A DNA stretch of 53,335 nt from CAYMBP01 sp964388745 (GTDB lineage: Bacteria; Babelota; Babeliae; Babelales; RVW-14): the NCBI GenBank assembly GCA_964388745.1, contig CAYMBP010000007.1, positions 1 through 53,335 of the forward strand, read 5' to 3'. This document shows, one piece after another, positions 42,446 through 52,443 of the stretch (position 1 is the stretch's first letter; each line of letters opens with the position of its first letter). The position numbers were made by a program, and so were the translations under genes. Under the pieces are notes generated by a model that was not told the DNA's origin, did no database searches, and worked only from the letters and a program-made list of their open reading frames with translations.

Positions 42446-44668
42446 TTACGTCTTATGGTCAGCAAATTCCTTTTTCAGCAGTTTACCATCTTTTCTTACA
42501 CCTTCATGCTTTGTTGACTTAATCGTCATATTCAATGATTTATATGCATCATCTTTTTTACCAAGATAAAAAAGACACTTAGAACGATGAAGCGGAACAT
42601 ATGGCAACTCCTGTTCACGTGACTTGCATTGATCAAACATTTTAAGCGCTTTGTCAAACTTACCAGCCTTCAAGCATGCCTGCCCACAGTTATAGGCATA
42701 CATCAAATTAGTTGGCTCAACTTCAAGCGCACGCTCAAAACATTCAGCTGCTTTAGCTATGTTATTGGTGTTAAAGTAACAACAGCCAAGTTTAAAGCTT
42801 GTATCCATAAAACGTTTATCAACAGACTCAAGACTCAATACTGCACGATCATACTTACCCATGTCATAACAAAGAGAACCATGCAAGTAATATAAATCTC
42901 TATCTTGATAATCACTGGCAAGAGCTCGCTCATAGATCTCAATTGCTTTATCATTTTTATTTTGAAGTTGATAAGAACGTCCAAGATTAATAAGAGCCCT
43001 TCCATAGTGAGGGCGCAGGCGAATGGCTTCTTCAAAACAGATAGCAGATTTATCATAACTCTTTTGACTAAAGTGCAACATTCCTAAATTATGAAACATC
43101 TCAGGATGCCCTTCGCCAATCTCCATGGCTCGCTTATAATGCTTCATCGCTTCATCAATTATTCCTTTTCCCTGATAAATACTTGCAAGATTAACATGCG
43201 GTTCGCCATAAAATCCGTCTTTAGCAATTGCTTGCTTAAAAGCTTCTATAGCTCCATCGCTATCACCTCGAGCCCAAAGCGCCGTTCCATAATTATTAAA
43301 CCCACGAGCCTTTGTTGGTGCTTTAACCGTCGCATCTTTCCAAAACGCAAGATCTGATGACCAGACAATATTGCGTTGGCCAGTTGCATATCCAAGACCA
43401 AAAAACATTGCAAGTGATAAAAAAAATTGAGTTATTCCCTTATCAATACCAGAACGCCTTTTTTCAAGATAAGTCACAAGATAATTAATCAAAGAAGTTG
43501 CAAGAAGTGCAATACAAAGCAAAGGACCAAAAGAAGCAACATAAGTCTTATAATCACACACCAATTCAGTTGAAGGAAAAATGCTAGCTCGGGGCAAAAT
43601 ACTAATCATAAACCAGGCAAAGCAAAATACATATAAATTACCCTTATCCTTAATCCATGCTTTAACGGCAGCACCAATCAACATCAAAAGAAGCAAAAAT
43701 GAAGCCAAAACATCAAATGCAAAAAATGTGCTGGCTAGCTTCATATCATAATCAAAGCAAACTCGATGTGGCGTAAAAAACAAAGTCAAGTAATGAAGAA
43801 TTACTTTAAATTGTGAAATCAAGTAATTATACGTAGTAATACGCTGATCATGCGTTTGGGTTAATAAATTACCACGATTATTTTTAATTGGATTAGTTGC
43901 AATATGAGAAATATAAGCTGGCCGAGCAACACCCATATACGCTAATACACCAAACAATACAACAAAATATCCTGCATGGACAAACAGTCGGCTTTTAAAG
44001 TCTAGCCAGTTACCTTGAGCAACCAAAAACCAATCCACCAATAAAAGCAAAAAAGGAAGTGCTATAATAATCTCTTTTGTTCCTGCAGCAAAAGCTATGA
44101 GTAGATAAGATAAAGCAATGAGCCCATTTCTCCAATGTCGCTTTTCTGAGGTCACAGCAAACACAAAGGTTGCAATGATAGCAAAGGTAAAAAGCATTAC
44201 CAAGCCTTCAAGTTGCATTTGCGTAATGTACGTTACTGTTTGTGTTTGAATTGGATATAATAAAAAAATACCCGATGCTAACAATGATATAAGGTAGGCA
44301 TTATTAGCCAAATACATATTCTTCATACGAGAAAGGAGATGAAGCATCACATGAAAAACAAGTAATCCAATAACTAGATGCATAAATAAATTAACGATTC
44401 GATAAACAAAAGGAGAATCTTTCCAATAATAATACAAAAATTGATTTAATACGCGAGAAATCCAGCGCGGATTAGTAAAGAACTGCCCTGCTGGGTCAAA
44501 AACCCGCACATGAAAGTACTGTACTATTGTTGGTAAATCATCAAAAATAAAGCCATAGGCAAGTGAAGGATAATAAACCAAAAAAGTGATAAAATTAATT
44601 ATTAGCGGAATAATCTGCTTTTGAAAAAAAGTATATTCTCTCTGCTGAGGAGTGCTTTGAGTCTTCAT
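42446..44668 (-). CDS. TMTC-like membrane protein with eight TPRs, copy 2 (740 aa)
   Basis: N-terminal polytopic domain (~15-435, about ten segments) with F-I-F-D-D-L-P near residue 40 in the first loop, the acidic pair typical of GT-C/TMTC-like O-mannosyltransferases. The motif Y-R-I-V-N-L-F-M-H follows. Eight tetratricopeptide repeats occupy ~450-725, with N-L-A/G-x-x-Y and A-I-x-x-Y/F-x-x-A patterns. In TMTC proteins the TPRs face the periplasm/lumen and bind acceptor proteins, so protein glycosylation is a reasonable hypothesis. AAGGAAG precedes ATG. Clear paralog of the gene upstream at 44792, 123 bp away. Confidence 0.87.
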   Translation of the reverse strand: MKTQSTPQQREYTFFQKQIIPLIINFITFLVYYPSLAYGFIFDDLPTIVQYFHVRVFDPAGQFFTNPRWISRVLNQFLYYYWKDSPFVYRIVNLFMHLVIGLLVFHVMLHLLSRMKNMYLANNAYLISLLASGIFLLYPIQTQTVTYITQMQLEGLVMLFTFAIIATFVFAVTSEKRHWRNGLIALSYLLIAFAAGTKEIIIALPFLLLLVDWFLVAQGNWLDFKSRLFVHAGYFVVLFGVLAYMGVARPAYISHIATNPIKNNRGNLLTQTHDQRITTYNYLISQFKVILHYLTLFFTPHRVCFDYDMKLASTFFAFDVLASFLLLLMLIGAAVKAWIKDKGNLYVFCFAWFMISILPRASIFPSTELVCDYKTYVASFGPLLCIALLATSLINYLVTYLEKRRSGIDKGITQFFLSLAMFFGLGYATGQRNIVWSSDLAFWKDATVKAPTKARGFNNYGTALWARGDSDGAIEAFKQAIAKDGFYGEPHVNLASIYQGKGIIDEAMKHYKRAMEIGEGHPEMFHNLGMLHFSQKSYDKSAICFEEAIRLRPHYGRALINLGRSYQLQNKNDKAIEIYERALASDYQDRDLYYLHGSLCYDMGKYDRAVLSLESVDKRFMDTSFKLGCCYFNTNNIAKAAECFERALEVEPTNLMYAYNCGQACLKAGKFDKALKMFDQCKSREQELPYVPLHRSKCLFYLGKKDDAYKSLNMTIKSTKHEGVRKDGKLLKKEFADHKT

Positions 44669-44791
44669 TACTACTTCCTTCTCATGAAATTATTATTAAA
44701 CAAACCACCATTTGTTTAATATGTAATATGCTGTAAAGTCAATACTATCTTAAGGCACCGCAATGCTCAAGCTTAGTTAGGACCTTATAAA

Positions 44792-47182
44792 TTACGCGCG
44801 TTTAGGCACTTTTACATGGATTACCCGCGATGATGTCCCCGTTGCTACAGCGTCTTTATCATTGTAGGGAGCAAATGCTTGCTTAAGATCATTGAGCTTC
44901 ATCATGCCGTTGCCTTCTTCCACTTTACCTTGCAACGTTAATCGTGTTACTTCATTTTGCACAGACTTTTTAAACTCTTCTGGAGCACTCACCTCAAGAA
45001 GTTGCTTCATATAAGCAAGGGCTTCATCTTGTCGCTCAAGCTTTTCAAGACAATTTGCTGTTCTAAAAAAAGCATGCGGCAATGTTTGAGGAACATTCGT
45101 AGCCTGCTGAAAAACCTCAAGAGCTTTTTCATATTGCTTCATGGTAAAATACGTCTCAGCTAAGTTATAACTATAACGTGCATCAAGTGGATTATCTTCT
45201 ACAAGCTTTTTATAAATTGCAACAGCTTTTTCATAATCTTCAAGTAAAAACTCTGCGTTAGCAAGATTAAACCAAATTTGTGGATCACTGACTCCAGACT
45301 CAATAACGGCTTGAAATGCTACAGCTGCTTCTTTGTATTTCTTCACTTTCAAACTCATCTGACCCAATTTAAAGAAAATCTCAGCATTATCCATATCTCC
45401 TTCTGTTGCCTTCTTAAGATATGTCCATGCCTTATCAGGATCTTGTTTTTCTTCATACATGCGTGCAAGATTATAATAAGCTTTTCCATAGTGAGGACGC
45501 AATTGAACCGCATTAAGTAAAACCTGCTCTGCTCGTTCATAATCTTTTTTCTGTAGTAACAATGTTCCTAAATTATTATAAGCCTCAGGATAATTTGGAC
45601 AAATATGAATAGCAGACTTAAGTGCTTCAATTGCTTTATCAACATCTCCCTTCATAGAATAAGCAACGGCAATATTACTGAGTGGATCTGAATAAATCTT
45701 ATCAAGCTTAATCGCTTCCTCATAACATTTTATTGCCTTATCAAACTCACCCTTTTCAGAGTAAGCAACACCAAGGTTATTATGCACCCGAGCCTTGCCC
45801 GGAGCTTTTTTCGCATTATCTTCCCAAAAGTTAACTGAGGTTTCCCAAATACCATTACGCTGACGAGAAGAGAATGCAAGAGGAATCATAAAAAAACTGA
45901 TCATTAAGATTTGTGCATATTCAGGTTTGAGCATGTCTGGAAGAGGCTTCATTGCATCTTTAATCATAAGAATGAGGTGCACTAGAATTGTCGCCAAAAT
46001 AAACATCATTCCAAAAGAGGCAAGATAGGTTTTATAGTCACAGACCAATTCTGGTGAAGGAATGATAGTTGATCGAGGCGCAATAGCAATTAAAAACCAA
46101 CTCAAACCAAATGCTACGGGAAGATTTTTTTTCATAAAAATACAACGACCAACAAAGGCAAATAACATAATAAGCAGCATAAGAGGAAAAATTACGCCTG
46201 CTGTCATAAATCCTGAAGCAAGCTTCCAGTCATATTCAACACTAATATCAAATGGCCAGAAAAAAATCATAAGATAGTGTAAAACGACTTTAAACTCAGA
46301 AATAAAAAATCGATAAGGAGTAATGACATCAAATGGTCGCTCTGTGATAATATTTCCACGATTATTACCCGACGATGCACTAATGCTCACTACATCACGC
46401 ATCAAGCGAGGCCCAAGATGCATTATTGTCAAAACACCAAGAACTAAAACAATTGCAGCATGAGCTACAAGATGATATTTAAACTTTTTCCATTGCTGAT
46501 CACATAAAAAGAACCAGTCAACTAACATCAACAAAAACGGTAAGACAACCACTACCTCTTTCGTTCCATAGCAAAGAAAAGCAGACACAACAAACAAACT
46601 ATAGAGCCATGATTTTGCGCTTATTGATGTAGCCATGCCAGCCCGGACAAAAAGGAGTGTCGTAAGTAATACAAAAAAGGCAGCCAGTCCTTCAAGACGC
46701 GCCTGAATCACATAAGTCACCGTTTGTGTTTGAACAGGATGAAGTAAGAATAGGCCCGCAGTACAAAAAGCTAAATATAATCTGTTATTATAAAAAAATT
46801 CTTGTCGTTTAATCAGGGCACATAGACTTAAAATCAGATAAAAAATCACCAACCCTGTTAGCGCATGTACAATCATATTGAAAAGTCGATAATAAAAAGG
46901 CTCAAATCCTCCAAGCTTATAGTTAATGGTATTGAGCCACTCTCCTACCCAACGAGAGCTTCCCCACCAACGAGTAAATGGATTATCAAAGCGTATAGCA
47001 AACTTACGAGAAATATTGGCAATGTCATCAAATTGAAATGGATAATTTAAAGATGATACATACGTCAAAATTGTCAATAACGACAAAATAGAAGGCGGTA
47101 TTAACCATTGAACCCATGTGGGAAGCTCAATAGCAATACCCTGTTTTTTTTTGTTAGACTGAGCTGAATTGTTGGCACTCAT
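44792..47182 (-). CDS. TMTC-like membrane protein with eight TPRs, copy 1 (796 aa)
   Basis: Same architecture as the neighbour: polytopic domain ~30-455 with F-Q-F-D-D-I-A in the first loop and Y-R-L-F-N-M-I-V-H, then eight TPRs at ~475-745 (for example A-R-V-H-N-N-L-G-V-A-Y-S-E-K-G-E-F-D-K-A), then a basic tail ending K-V-P-K-R-A. I start it at ATG 47182, which has AAGGAG before it, not at the ATG 16 codons upstream. The 123-bp gap to the next gene has no terminator, so both are likely cotranscribed. Enzymatic role as a protein O-glycosyltransferase is inferred from domain order only. Confidence 0.87.
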   Translation of the reverse strand: MSANNSAQSNKKKQGIAIELPTWVQWLIPPSILSLLTILTYVSSLNYPFQFDDIANISRKFAIRFDNPFTRWWGSSRWVGEWLNTINYKLGGFEPFYYRLFNMIVHALTGLVIFYLILSLCALIKRQEFFYNNRLYLAFCTAGLFLLHPVQTQTVTYVIQARLEGLAAFFVLLTTLLFVRAGMATSISAKSWLYSLFVVSAFLCYGTKEVVVVLPFLLMLVDWFFLCDQQWKKFKYHLVAHAAIVLVLGVLTIMHLGPRLMRDVVSISASSGNNRGNIITERPFDVITPYRFFISEFKVVLHYLMIFFWPFDISVEYDWKLASGFMTAGVIFPLMLLIMLFAFVGRCIFMKKNLPVAFGLSWFLIAIAPRSTIIPSPELVCDYKTYLASFGMMFILATILVHLILMIKDAMKPLPDMLKPEYAQILMISFFMIPLAFSSRQRNGIWETSVNFWEDNAKKAPGKARVHNNLGVAYSEKGEFDKAIKCYEEAIKLDKIYSDPLSNIAVAYSMKGDVDKAIEALKSAIHICPNYPEAYNNLGTLLLQKKDYERAEQVLLNAVQLRPHYGKAYYNLARMYEEKQDPDKAWTYLKKATEGDMDNAEIFFKLGQMSLKVKKYKEAAVAFQAVIESGVSDPQIWFNLANAEFLLEDYEKAVAIYKKLVEDNPLDARYSYNLAETYFTMKQYEKALEVFQQATNVPQTLPHAFFRTANCLEKLERQDEALAYMKQLLEVSAPEEFKKSVQNEVTRLTLQGKVEEGNGMMKLNDLKQAFAPYNDKDAVATGTSSRVIHVKVPKRA

Positions 47183-47859
47183 GATCAATCTCCTTTTTAA
47201 AAAATAGTAGAACGGTTCCTTCACTAACACATACTCACAATCAACCCTTTATCAAATAGGGCTATTGCACATTGTAGTCTAAAAAAAACATAAGTCGAAG
47301 AAAAATATCATGAAATAGAAAAATAATAATGAGACTAATAAGCTGAGTAAAACATGCAAAAGCTAAAACTGAATTTGCATATTTAAAAATAAATATAGAA
47401 AATTATCATTACTCCTTAATGCGATTTCAAGACTTATAGCTAAACCACGTAACATTGGAACAATTTATTATCTCGAAATTATCACTCTGAAATTCACAAA
47501 ATGAATTTCAGAGTCTCACGATAGATCCTATCGCCCATCAATCTGGAGCGAAGCGATAGAGTCCAGGATGACCCCAATATTTGTGCAAGCTAGAATGTTC
47601 TTTGCTATAGAACAAAGAGCATTCTAATTTTGCCATGAAAAATATTGCCACAAGAAGCCCAAACTTGAAAGCGATTGAGTCAAACACAGCCGAATGTTTA
47701 AACTTGATAACTCAAGAATATCTCGCCCTATCTGCTAGGACGCCAATTGACCACGTTTTGAATATCATTTATCATTGATTTGTAAAAGCGATACACACAC
47801 TACTAAGAAATACCTGTAAGTTTTCTATTCTCTTTACCTCAAACCAAAGGATCTAAATC
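47183..47859. other. Large intergenic region with palindromic repeat copy C
   Basis: 677 bp between divergent genes. 47183-47480 is AT-rich and should contain the promoter for the TPR genes, not identified. 47484-47624 is repeat copy C with two strong hairpins. 47640-47859 leads to the M50 protease and ends in AAAGGA (ribosome binding site). No gene or RNA gene seen. Confidence 0.6.
47484..47624. repeat. Dispersed palindromic repeat, copy C
   Basis: Contains a perfect 13-bp hairpin ACTCTGAAATTCA / TGAATTTCAGAGT (47484-47496, 47502-47514). Then CTGGAGCGAAGCGATAGAGT and CCAGGATGACCCCAATATTT, which match copy A inverted almost base for base through 47605. A 12-bp near-perfect hairpin GAATGTTCTTTG / CAAAGAGCATTC closes the element (47593-47604, 47613-47624). 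Confidence 0.8.
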
Positions 47860-48498
47860 ATGTACACAAGCAACATTCACGCCTGGATTGCTGAAGTCGT
47901 GCGCATTGTACCAGCATTTCTTCTTGCCTTCTCAATTCACGAATTTTCTCATGCACTTGTTGCTGTATGCCTTGGCGATTCAACACCGCGTCAACAAGGA
48001 AGACTCACTATGAATCCCCTTGCTCACATAGATCCTCTTGGCATGCTATTTTTAATCATTATCCGTATTGGGTGGGGGAAGCCCGTCGAATTTAATAAAG
48101 ATAATTTCAAACATCCTCGACTTTACTCAGTGCTAACAGCACTTGCAGGACCTTTCTCAAATTATATTATGGCATTTTTATGCATTATACTCCTGAAATA
48201 TATTTCATATACACCATTCAACCAAATAGTAGTAATCTCAATTAGCCAAATTCTTAATTATTGTATTTATGTCAATGTCATGCTCGGAACATTTAATTTA
48301 TTCCCTATTCCACCACTTGATGGCAGCCATTTAATTACTTCTCTTTTTAGTGAAAGTCATCCTGAATTTGTTGAGGCACTACACCGCTATTCATTTTTAA
48401 TATTTATTGCAGTATTTTTCTTAATTCCACAAACTCAACAATTCTTTATTAGTACAGTTAGAAACATTACAACATTTCTTATCTCCCTAGTTGCTTAA
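47860..48498 (+). CDS. Site-2-type membrane metalloprotease, M50 family (212 aa)
   Basis: Zinc-binding H-E-F-S-H at 27-31 in the first membrane segment and N-L-F-P-I-P-P-L-D-G-S-H (~145-156) carrying the third zinc ligand Asp are the M50 signatures. P-R-Q-Q-G-R-L-T-M-N-P-L-A-H-I-D-P-L-G is also conserved in the small M50B rhomboid-size members (YwhC/FtsH-independent type). It should cleave substrates in the inner membrane. Length 212 aa is normal for this subgroup, which lacks PDZ domains. AAAGGA precedes ATG. Followed 17 bp later by tyrS. Confidence 0.93.
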   Translation: MYTSNIHAWIAEVVRIVPAFLLAFSIHEFSHALVAVCLGDSTPRQQGRLTMNPLAHIDPLGMLFLIIIRIGWGKPVEFNKDNFKHPRLYSVLTALAGPFSNYIMAFLCIILLKYISYTPFNQIVVISISQILNYCIYVNVMLGTFNLFPIPPLDGSHLITSLFSESHPEFVEALHRYSFLIFIAVFFLIPQTQQFFISTVRNITTFLISLVA

Positions 48499-48515
48499 TA
48501 AAAGGAAGCTTCATA

Positions 48516-49712
48516 ATGTTGAGCACACAAGAACAACTTGAAATCATTAAAAATGGAACAGTTAACCTTATTCCAGAACAAGAACTTATTAAAAAACTTG
48601 AAACAAAAAAGCCTCTCATTGTAAAACTTGGCATGGACCCAACCTCTCCTGACCTTCACTTAGGACATGCTGTTGTTCTTAACAAATTGCGTCAGTTTCA
48701 AGAGCTTGGACACCTTGTTGTTTTTTTGATTGGTGATTACACAGCTCGCATTGGAGATCCAACGGGAAAATCAAAAACACGTCCTGCTCTCACAGCAGAA
48801 AAGATTAAAGAAAATGCAACCACTTACTTTGACCAAGTTTGCAAAATTCTTGATCGAACAAAAACAACAATTCGGTACAATTCAGAATGGCTATCATCAC
48901 TTTCATTTGCAGATGTTATTTCGTTGTGCGGCAAAACAACTCTTGCACAACTTATTGAACGAGAAGACTTTAAAAAACGCTTACATGAAAATGTTTCAAT
49001 TAGCCTTCATGAACTGCTGTATCCAATTTGCCAAGGATACGACTCTGTTGCTCTTAAAGCTGATATTGAACTAGGAGGAACAGATCAAACCTTTAATTTA
49101 CTAATGGGACGACACCTTCAAGAACAATTTGACCAAAAACCTCAAGTTATTTTAACCATGCCTATTTTAGAAGGACTTGATGGCATACAAAAAATGTCTA
49201 AGTCATACGGAAATTATATTGGTTTATGGGAAGAAGCTGGCCAAGCGTATGGCAAGCTAATGTCAATCTCTGATGAGCTTATGTGGCGCTACTATCACCT
49301 CCTTCTTGGCAAACCCGAAAAAGTTATTGAGCAAATGAAAAAAGATGTTGCCCATCAAACTGTTCACCCAATGAACCTCAAAAAAGCAATGGCAGCAGGT
49401 ATTGTAAGTAGATTTTGGTCTCAAAAAGAGGCAGAGGTTGCTCAAACCCAATTTGAAGCGCTCTTTCAAAAACAAGACTACTCTCATGCTCAAGTAGCCC
49501 AAATAGCAACAACCAAAGGCCAATCCCTTTGGATTGTTAACTTGATTAAGCAACTTGACTCAAAACTTAGTTCATCTGAAGCTCGACGACTCATAGAGTC
49601 AGGGGCTGTACATATTGATAATTCAAAAATTACTGACGTTAAATATGAAGTCTTTGTAAATCAAGGAATGATTATTCGTATTGGTAAACATCGAATTTTT
49701 AAATTATCTTAA
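48516..49712 (+). CDS. tyrS: Tyrosyl-tRNA synthetase
   Basis: Class I synthetase charging tRNA-Tyr. The HIGH-type motif reads H-L-G-H (~46-49), followed by G-D-Y-T-A-R-I-G-D-P-T-G-K-S. The KMSKS motif is intact (~225-229, K-M-S-K-S-Y-G-N). C-terminal S4 RNA-binding domain at ~335-398 (S-S-S-E-A-R-R-L-I-E-S-G-A-V). The length and the G-D-P-T-G-K-S-K-T-R-P line resemble the TyrZ-like branch. AAAGGAAG precedes ATG. Its 3' end overlaps the convergent gene by 14 bp. Confidence 0.96.
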   Translation: MLSTQEQLEIIKNGTVNLIPEQELIKKLETKKPLIVKLGMDPTSPDLHLGHAVVLNKLRQFQELGHLVVFLIGDYTARIGDPTGKSKTRPALTAEKIKENATTYFDQVCKILDRTKTTIRYNSEWLSSLSFADVISLCGKTTLAQLIEREDFKKRLHENVSISLHELLYPICQGYDSVALKADIELGGTDQTFNLLMGRHLQEQFDQKPQVILTMPILEGLDGIQKMSKSYGNYIGLWEEAGQAYGKLMSISDELMWRYYHLLLGKPEKVIEQMKKDVAHQTVHPMNLKKAMAAGIVSRFWSQKEAEVAQTQFEALFQKQDYSHAQVAQIATTKGQSLWIVNLIKQLDSKLSSSEARRLIESGAVHIDNSKITDVKYEVFVNQGMIIRIGKHRIFKLS

Positions 49713-50349
49713 TAGTCTTTTTAGGTTTGGGAAATAGTGTAAACCCAAACCTATTATTAAAATATTCTTTATATGAAGATTCAATTTTTTCAACAATATT
49801 TTTCGAAAAAACAATATAAGATAATTGATCATTAGTATTTTCTTCATTACTATAGCATTCTTCAATATCATCCCAAATTTTATTCATAATACAAATAAGA
49901 TCAATATATACTTCCGCTGAAAAGTTATAATATAAGTATAAAAGAAGCTTGTTTTCGAACTGATCTGTGCACTGATCTATTTTTTCATATAATCTTTTTT
50001 CAGAAAGTTGATCTCTCAAAAAAAATGTATATATATCATAAAAACGCTCTTTTAAAATATACTTTAATCGATCATACTCTTCAAAAAATCGCACAACTTT
50101 CCCCACAGAATCTCTCTGTCTTGGCATAGTATTAGAATCTTTGAAAGCAAAATGATCATTCGTCCCTACGTTAACAGGTAAAAAAAAATTAAGAAGTTGA
50201 CGTAATTCTACAAGGCTCATTTTAACTGCAAAGCATTTATTCAACACAGTCTGATAACGCTCACTCTTAATAGAGTATAATGGATGAAAATAAAAAAAAC
50301 CGTTCACTACTGCAATCATACTCAACAGAAAAAACCAATACTTCTTCAT
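49699..50349 (-). CDS. Secreted helical protein of unknown function (216 aa)
   Basis: Signal peptide ~1-25 (K-K-Y n-region, W-F-F-L-L-S-M-I-A-V-V core). The mature protein is helical and charged, with no recognised motif. It resembles the other small secreted helical proteins in this window only in character. AAGGGGGAG lies before ATG, a strong site. Convergent with tyrS (14-bp overlap) and divergent from the ABC transporter gene 120 bp away. Confidence 0.75.
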   Translation of the reverse strand: MKKYWFFLLSMIAVVNGFFYFHPLYSIKSERYQTVLNKCFAVKMSLVELRQLLNFFLPVNVGTNDHFAFKDSNTMPRQRDSVGKVVRFFEEYDRLKYILKERFYDIYTFFLRDQLSEKRLYEKIDQCTDQFENKLLLYLYYNFSAEVYIDLICIMNKIWDDIEECYSNEENTNDQLSYIVFSKNIVEKIESSYKEYFNNRFGFTLFPKPKKTIKII

Positions 50350-50414
50350 ACTCTCCCCCTTAAAAATACAAGGCTACAAAAACCTTGTTTGTTCATATCA
50401 TTATTTTGATTTAG

Positions 50415-50420
50415 TATAAT
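50415..50420 (+). promoter_or_regulatory. Candidate -10 element for the ABC transporter gene
   Basis: TATAAT, an exact -10 consensus, lies 50 bases before the ATG at 50470. No good -35 is found at 16-18 bp; TTGTTC (50389-50394) is 20 bp upstream. Low confidence because the region is AT-rich. Confidence 0.3.
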
Positions 50421-50469
50421 GATCTGTTAACATCACTCATCAATCATAAAAATGAGAATCTAGAGACTT

Positions 50470-52149
50470 ATGAAAAGTTTGCACAGAATTCTAACCTACG
50501 TAAAGAAATATTGGACACAAGTTACACTAGCCATCATCTGGGCGTCATTATTTGGTATCATGGCGGCCATCCCTCCTTACCTCATTCAGCACACTGTTGA
50601 TGATATATTCATCAAGCAGTTTCATCACCTTATTATTCCTTTTCTAAGTATTTTTGTTCTGATCTTTGCACTCAAAGGGCTTTTTATGTATTTAACAACC
50701 TTCTATCTTCATTGGGTTGGTAATAAAATAATGAATGATATTAGAAATGATCTTTTCTCAAAAGTTATACAGTTCCCCCCTTCATTTTTTCAAGAGCATA
50801 CCACGGGCTCACTACTTTCTCACTTTTTAAATGATATTCAGATGCTTCAAATTGCCTGCCTAAGTGTAATCAAAGATGGAGTACGGGGTCTTTTTGAGGC
50901 TAGCTTTTTACTCAGCTTTGCCTTTTTTCAAAACTTTCAACTCGCCTGCATTTTGCTTCTCTTTGCACCATTTATCGGTTTTGTTATTAGCCGTATGGGA
51001 AGAGCTCGAAAACAAGCATCAGCTAGTATTCAAAAGCGAATTGGCACTATTTCATCACTTTTGCAAGAAATGTTCGTTGGCGTGCGTGAAATTAAAGCTT
51101 TTAATGCTGAAAAAATAGAAATTTTACGCGTTCGCAATTACCTTGATAAAATGTTTGATTCACTTTTATATAATGCTCAAATTGAAAGTATGTGCCCAGC
51201 ACTTGTTGAAGTTATTGCTATGAGTAGTGCTGCATGCATTATGTATTGGGCTGCAATTCTAGTTATTAAAGGAGATTTAACAGCAGGCCAGCTAGTCTCT
51301 TTTGTTGGGGCAGTTATTCTAGCCTATCAACCATTAAAAAAAATTGCGTCTGTTCACTCTGATATTCAATACAGCCTTGCTGCTGCTGATCGAATTTTTC
51401 TTTTGATGGATCGAGTCTATCCAAGCCTTGCATATCGAACAAATAAATTTACAACGTTTACAAAAGCAATTGCTTTTGACTCAGTTTCATTTGGCTATCA
51501 AGAGACTCTTGTTCTTAACAATGTCTCTTTTACCATTAACAAAGGAGAACGAATTGGTATTATTGGACCATCAGGGTCAGGTAAGAGCACCTTTGCAGAT
51601 TTATTGCTTGGTTTTTTAATCCCCTCTAAAGGTATAATAAAAATTGATGAAAAAGACAGCAAGAGACTTAATCTTGAAGATCTTCGCAATCACATTGGAT
51701 ATGTTGGACAACACCCTTTTTTGTTTAATGAAACAGTATATAACAATGTAGCCTATGGCAACACCAACGCAAATCAAGAAGATATTGTTAATGCCTGCAA
51801 GCTAGCGTACGCACATGAATTTATTCAAAAGCTTGAATCTGGATATGAGACTATTGTTGGTGAAAATGGTTCACTTCTTTCTGGTGGCCAAAAACAACGC
51901 CTCACTATTGCTCGAGCGCTATTAAAAAAGCCTTCTATTCTTATTTTTGATGAAGCAACATCTGCCCTTGATGAAGAATCTGAGCGACTTATTCGTAATG
52001 CTCTTGAGTCATTAACCAATGTAACGCTCATTATTATTTCTCACCGCCCCTGCATGCTTGAGCAATCTGATCGTATTTTTATTGTGAATAACAAGTCGAT
52101 ACAGGAGATGCCACAAGATCGTCTTTCTCGAGGAGAATTCCTTATTTAG
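50470..52149 (+). CDS. ABC exporter, MsbA-like half-transporter (559 aa)
   Basis: Six-helix membrane domain (~15-300) fused to an ATPase domain. Walker A G-P-S-G-S-G-K-S-T (~366-374), Q-loop G-Y-V-G-Q-H-P-F-L-F (~414), signature L-S-G-G-Q-K-Q-R (~470), Walker B I-L-I-F-D-E-A-T-S-A-L-D (~488-499) and H-loop I-I-S-H-R (~521) are all intact. Should work as a homodimer flipping lipid A, lipid-linked sugars or a peptide; the sequence does not say which. The ribosome binding site is weak. Monocistronic in appearance. Residues after ~540 form a short tail. Confidence 0.92.
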   Translation: MKSLHRILTYVKKYWTQVTLAIIWASLFGIMAAIPPYLIQHTVDDIFIKQFHHLIIPFLSIFVLIFALKGLFMYLTTFYLHWVGNKIMNDIRNDLFSKVIQFPPSFFQEHTTGSLLSHFLNDIQMLQIACLSVIKDGVRGLFEASFLLSFAFFQNFQLACILLLFAPFIGFVISRMGRARKQASASIQKRIGTISSLLQEMFVGVREIKAFNAEKIEILRVRNYLDKMFDSLLYNAQIESMCPALVEVIAMSSAACIMYWAAILVIKGDLTAGQLVSFVGAVILAYQPLKKIASVHSDIQYSLAAADRIFLLMDRVYPSLAYRTNKFTTFTKAIAFDSVSFGYQETLVLNNVSFTINKGERIGIIGPSGSGKSTFADLLLGFLIPSKGIIKIDEKDSKRLNLEDLRNHIGYVGQHPFLFNETVYNNVAYGNTNANQEDIVNACKLAYAHEFIQKLESGYETIVGENGSLLSGGQKQRLTIARALLKKPSILIFDEATSALDEESERLIRNALESLTNVTLIIISHRPCMLEQSDRIFIVNNKSIQEMPQDRLSRGEFLI

Positions 52150-52199
52150 AAATTAACTCGATAATTTAAAAATCTATGAATATACTCTGTGAAAATGAC

Positions 52200-52335
52200 A
52201 TTTACTTCCCGATCGTCACAATGAGTCTCTTAGGTAACTTAAAAACCATATTAATTTGAGGGTCATTCTCAGAATGAATAAGCAAAGATCTTATCGTTCA
52301 CAATCTTCGCTACGAGATGACAATCAAAAAAACAC
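52200..52335. repeat. Degenerate palindromic repeat, copy E
   Basis: Begins near CGATCGTCACAATGAG and ends CTACGAGATGACAATC. GGGTCATTCTCAGAATGA (52261-52278) parallels the GGGTCATC core of the other copies, and ATCTTATCGTTCACAATCTT parallels their ATCGTTCAC part. Divergence is high, so it is an old copy or a relative. It fills most of the 294-bp gap between the ABC transporter and topA. Confidence 0.5.
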
Positions 52336-52443
52336 AGCCTCCTTTAATAAACCTACCTTATTAGTACCAAAGATCCTCACAAACACTCTATCTTGTTGAA
52401 AATGATGATCTATCAAAAATAATCATGAAAAAGCATTAACTAA

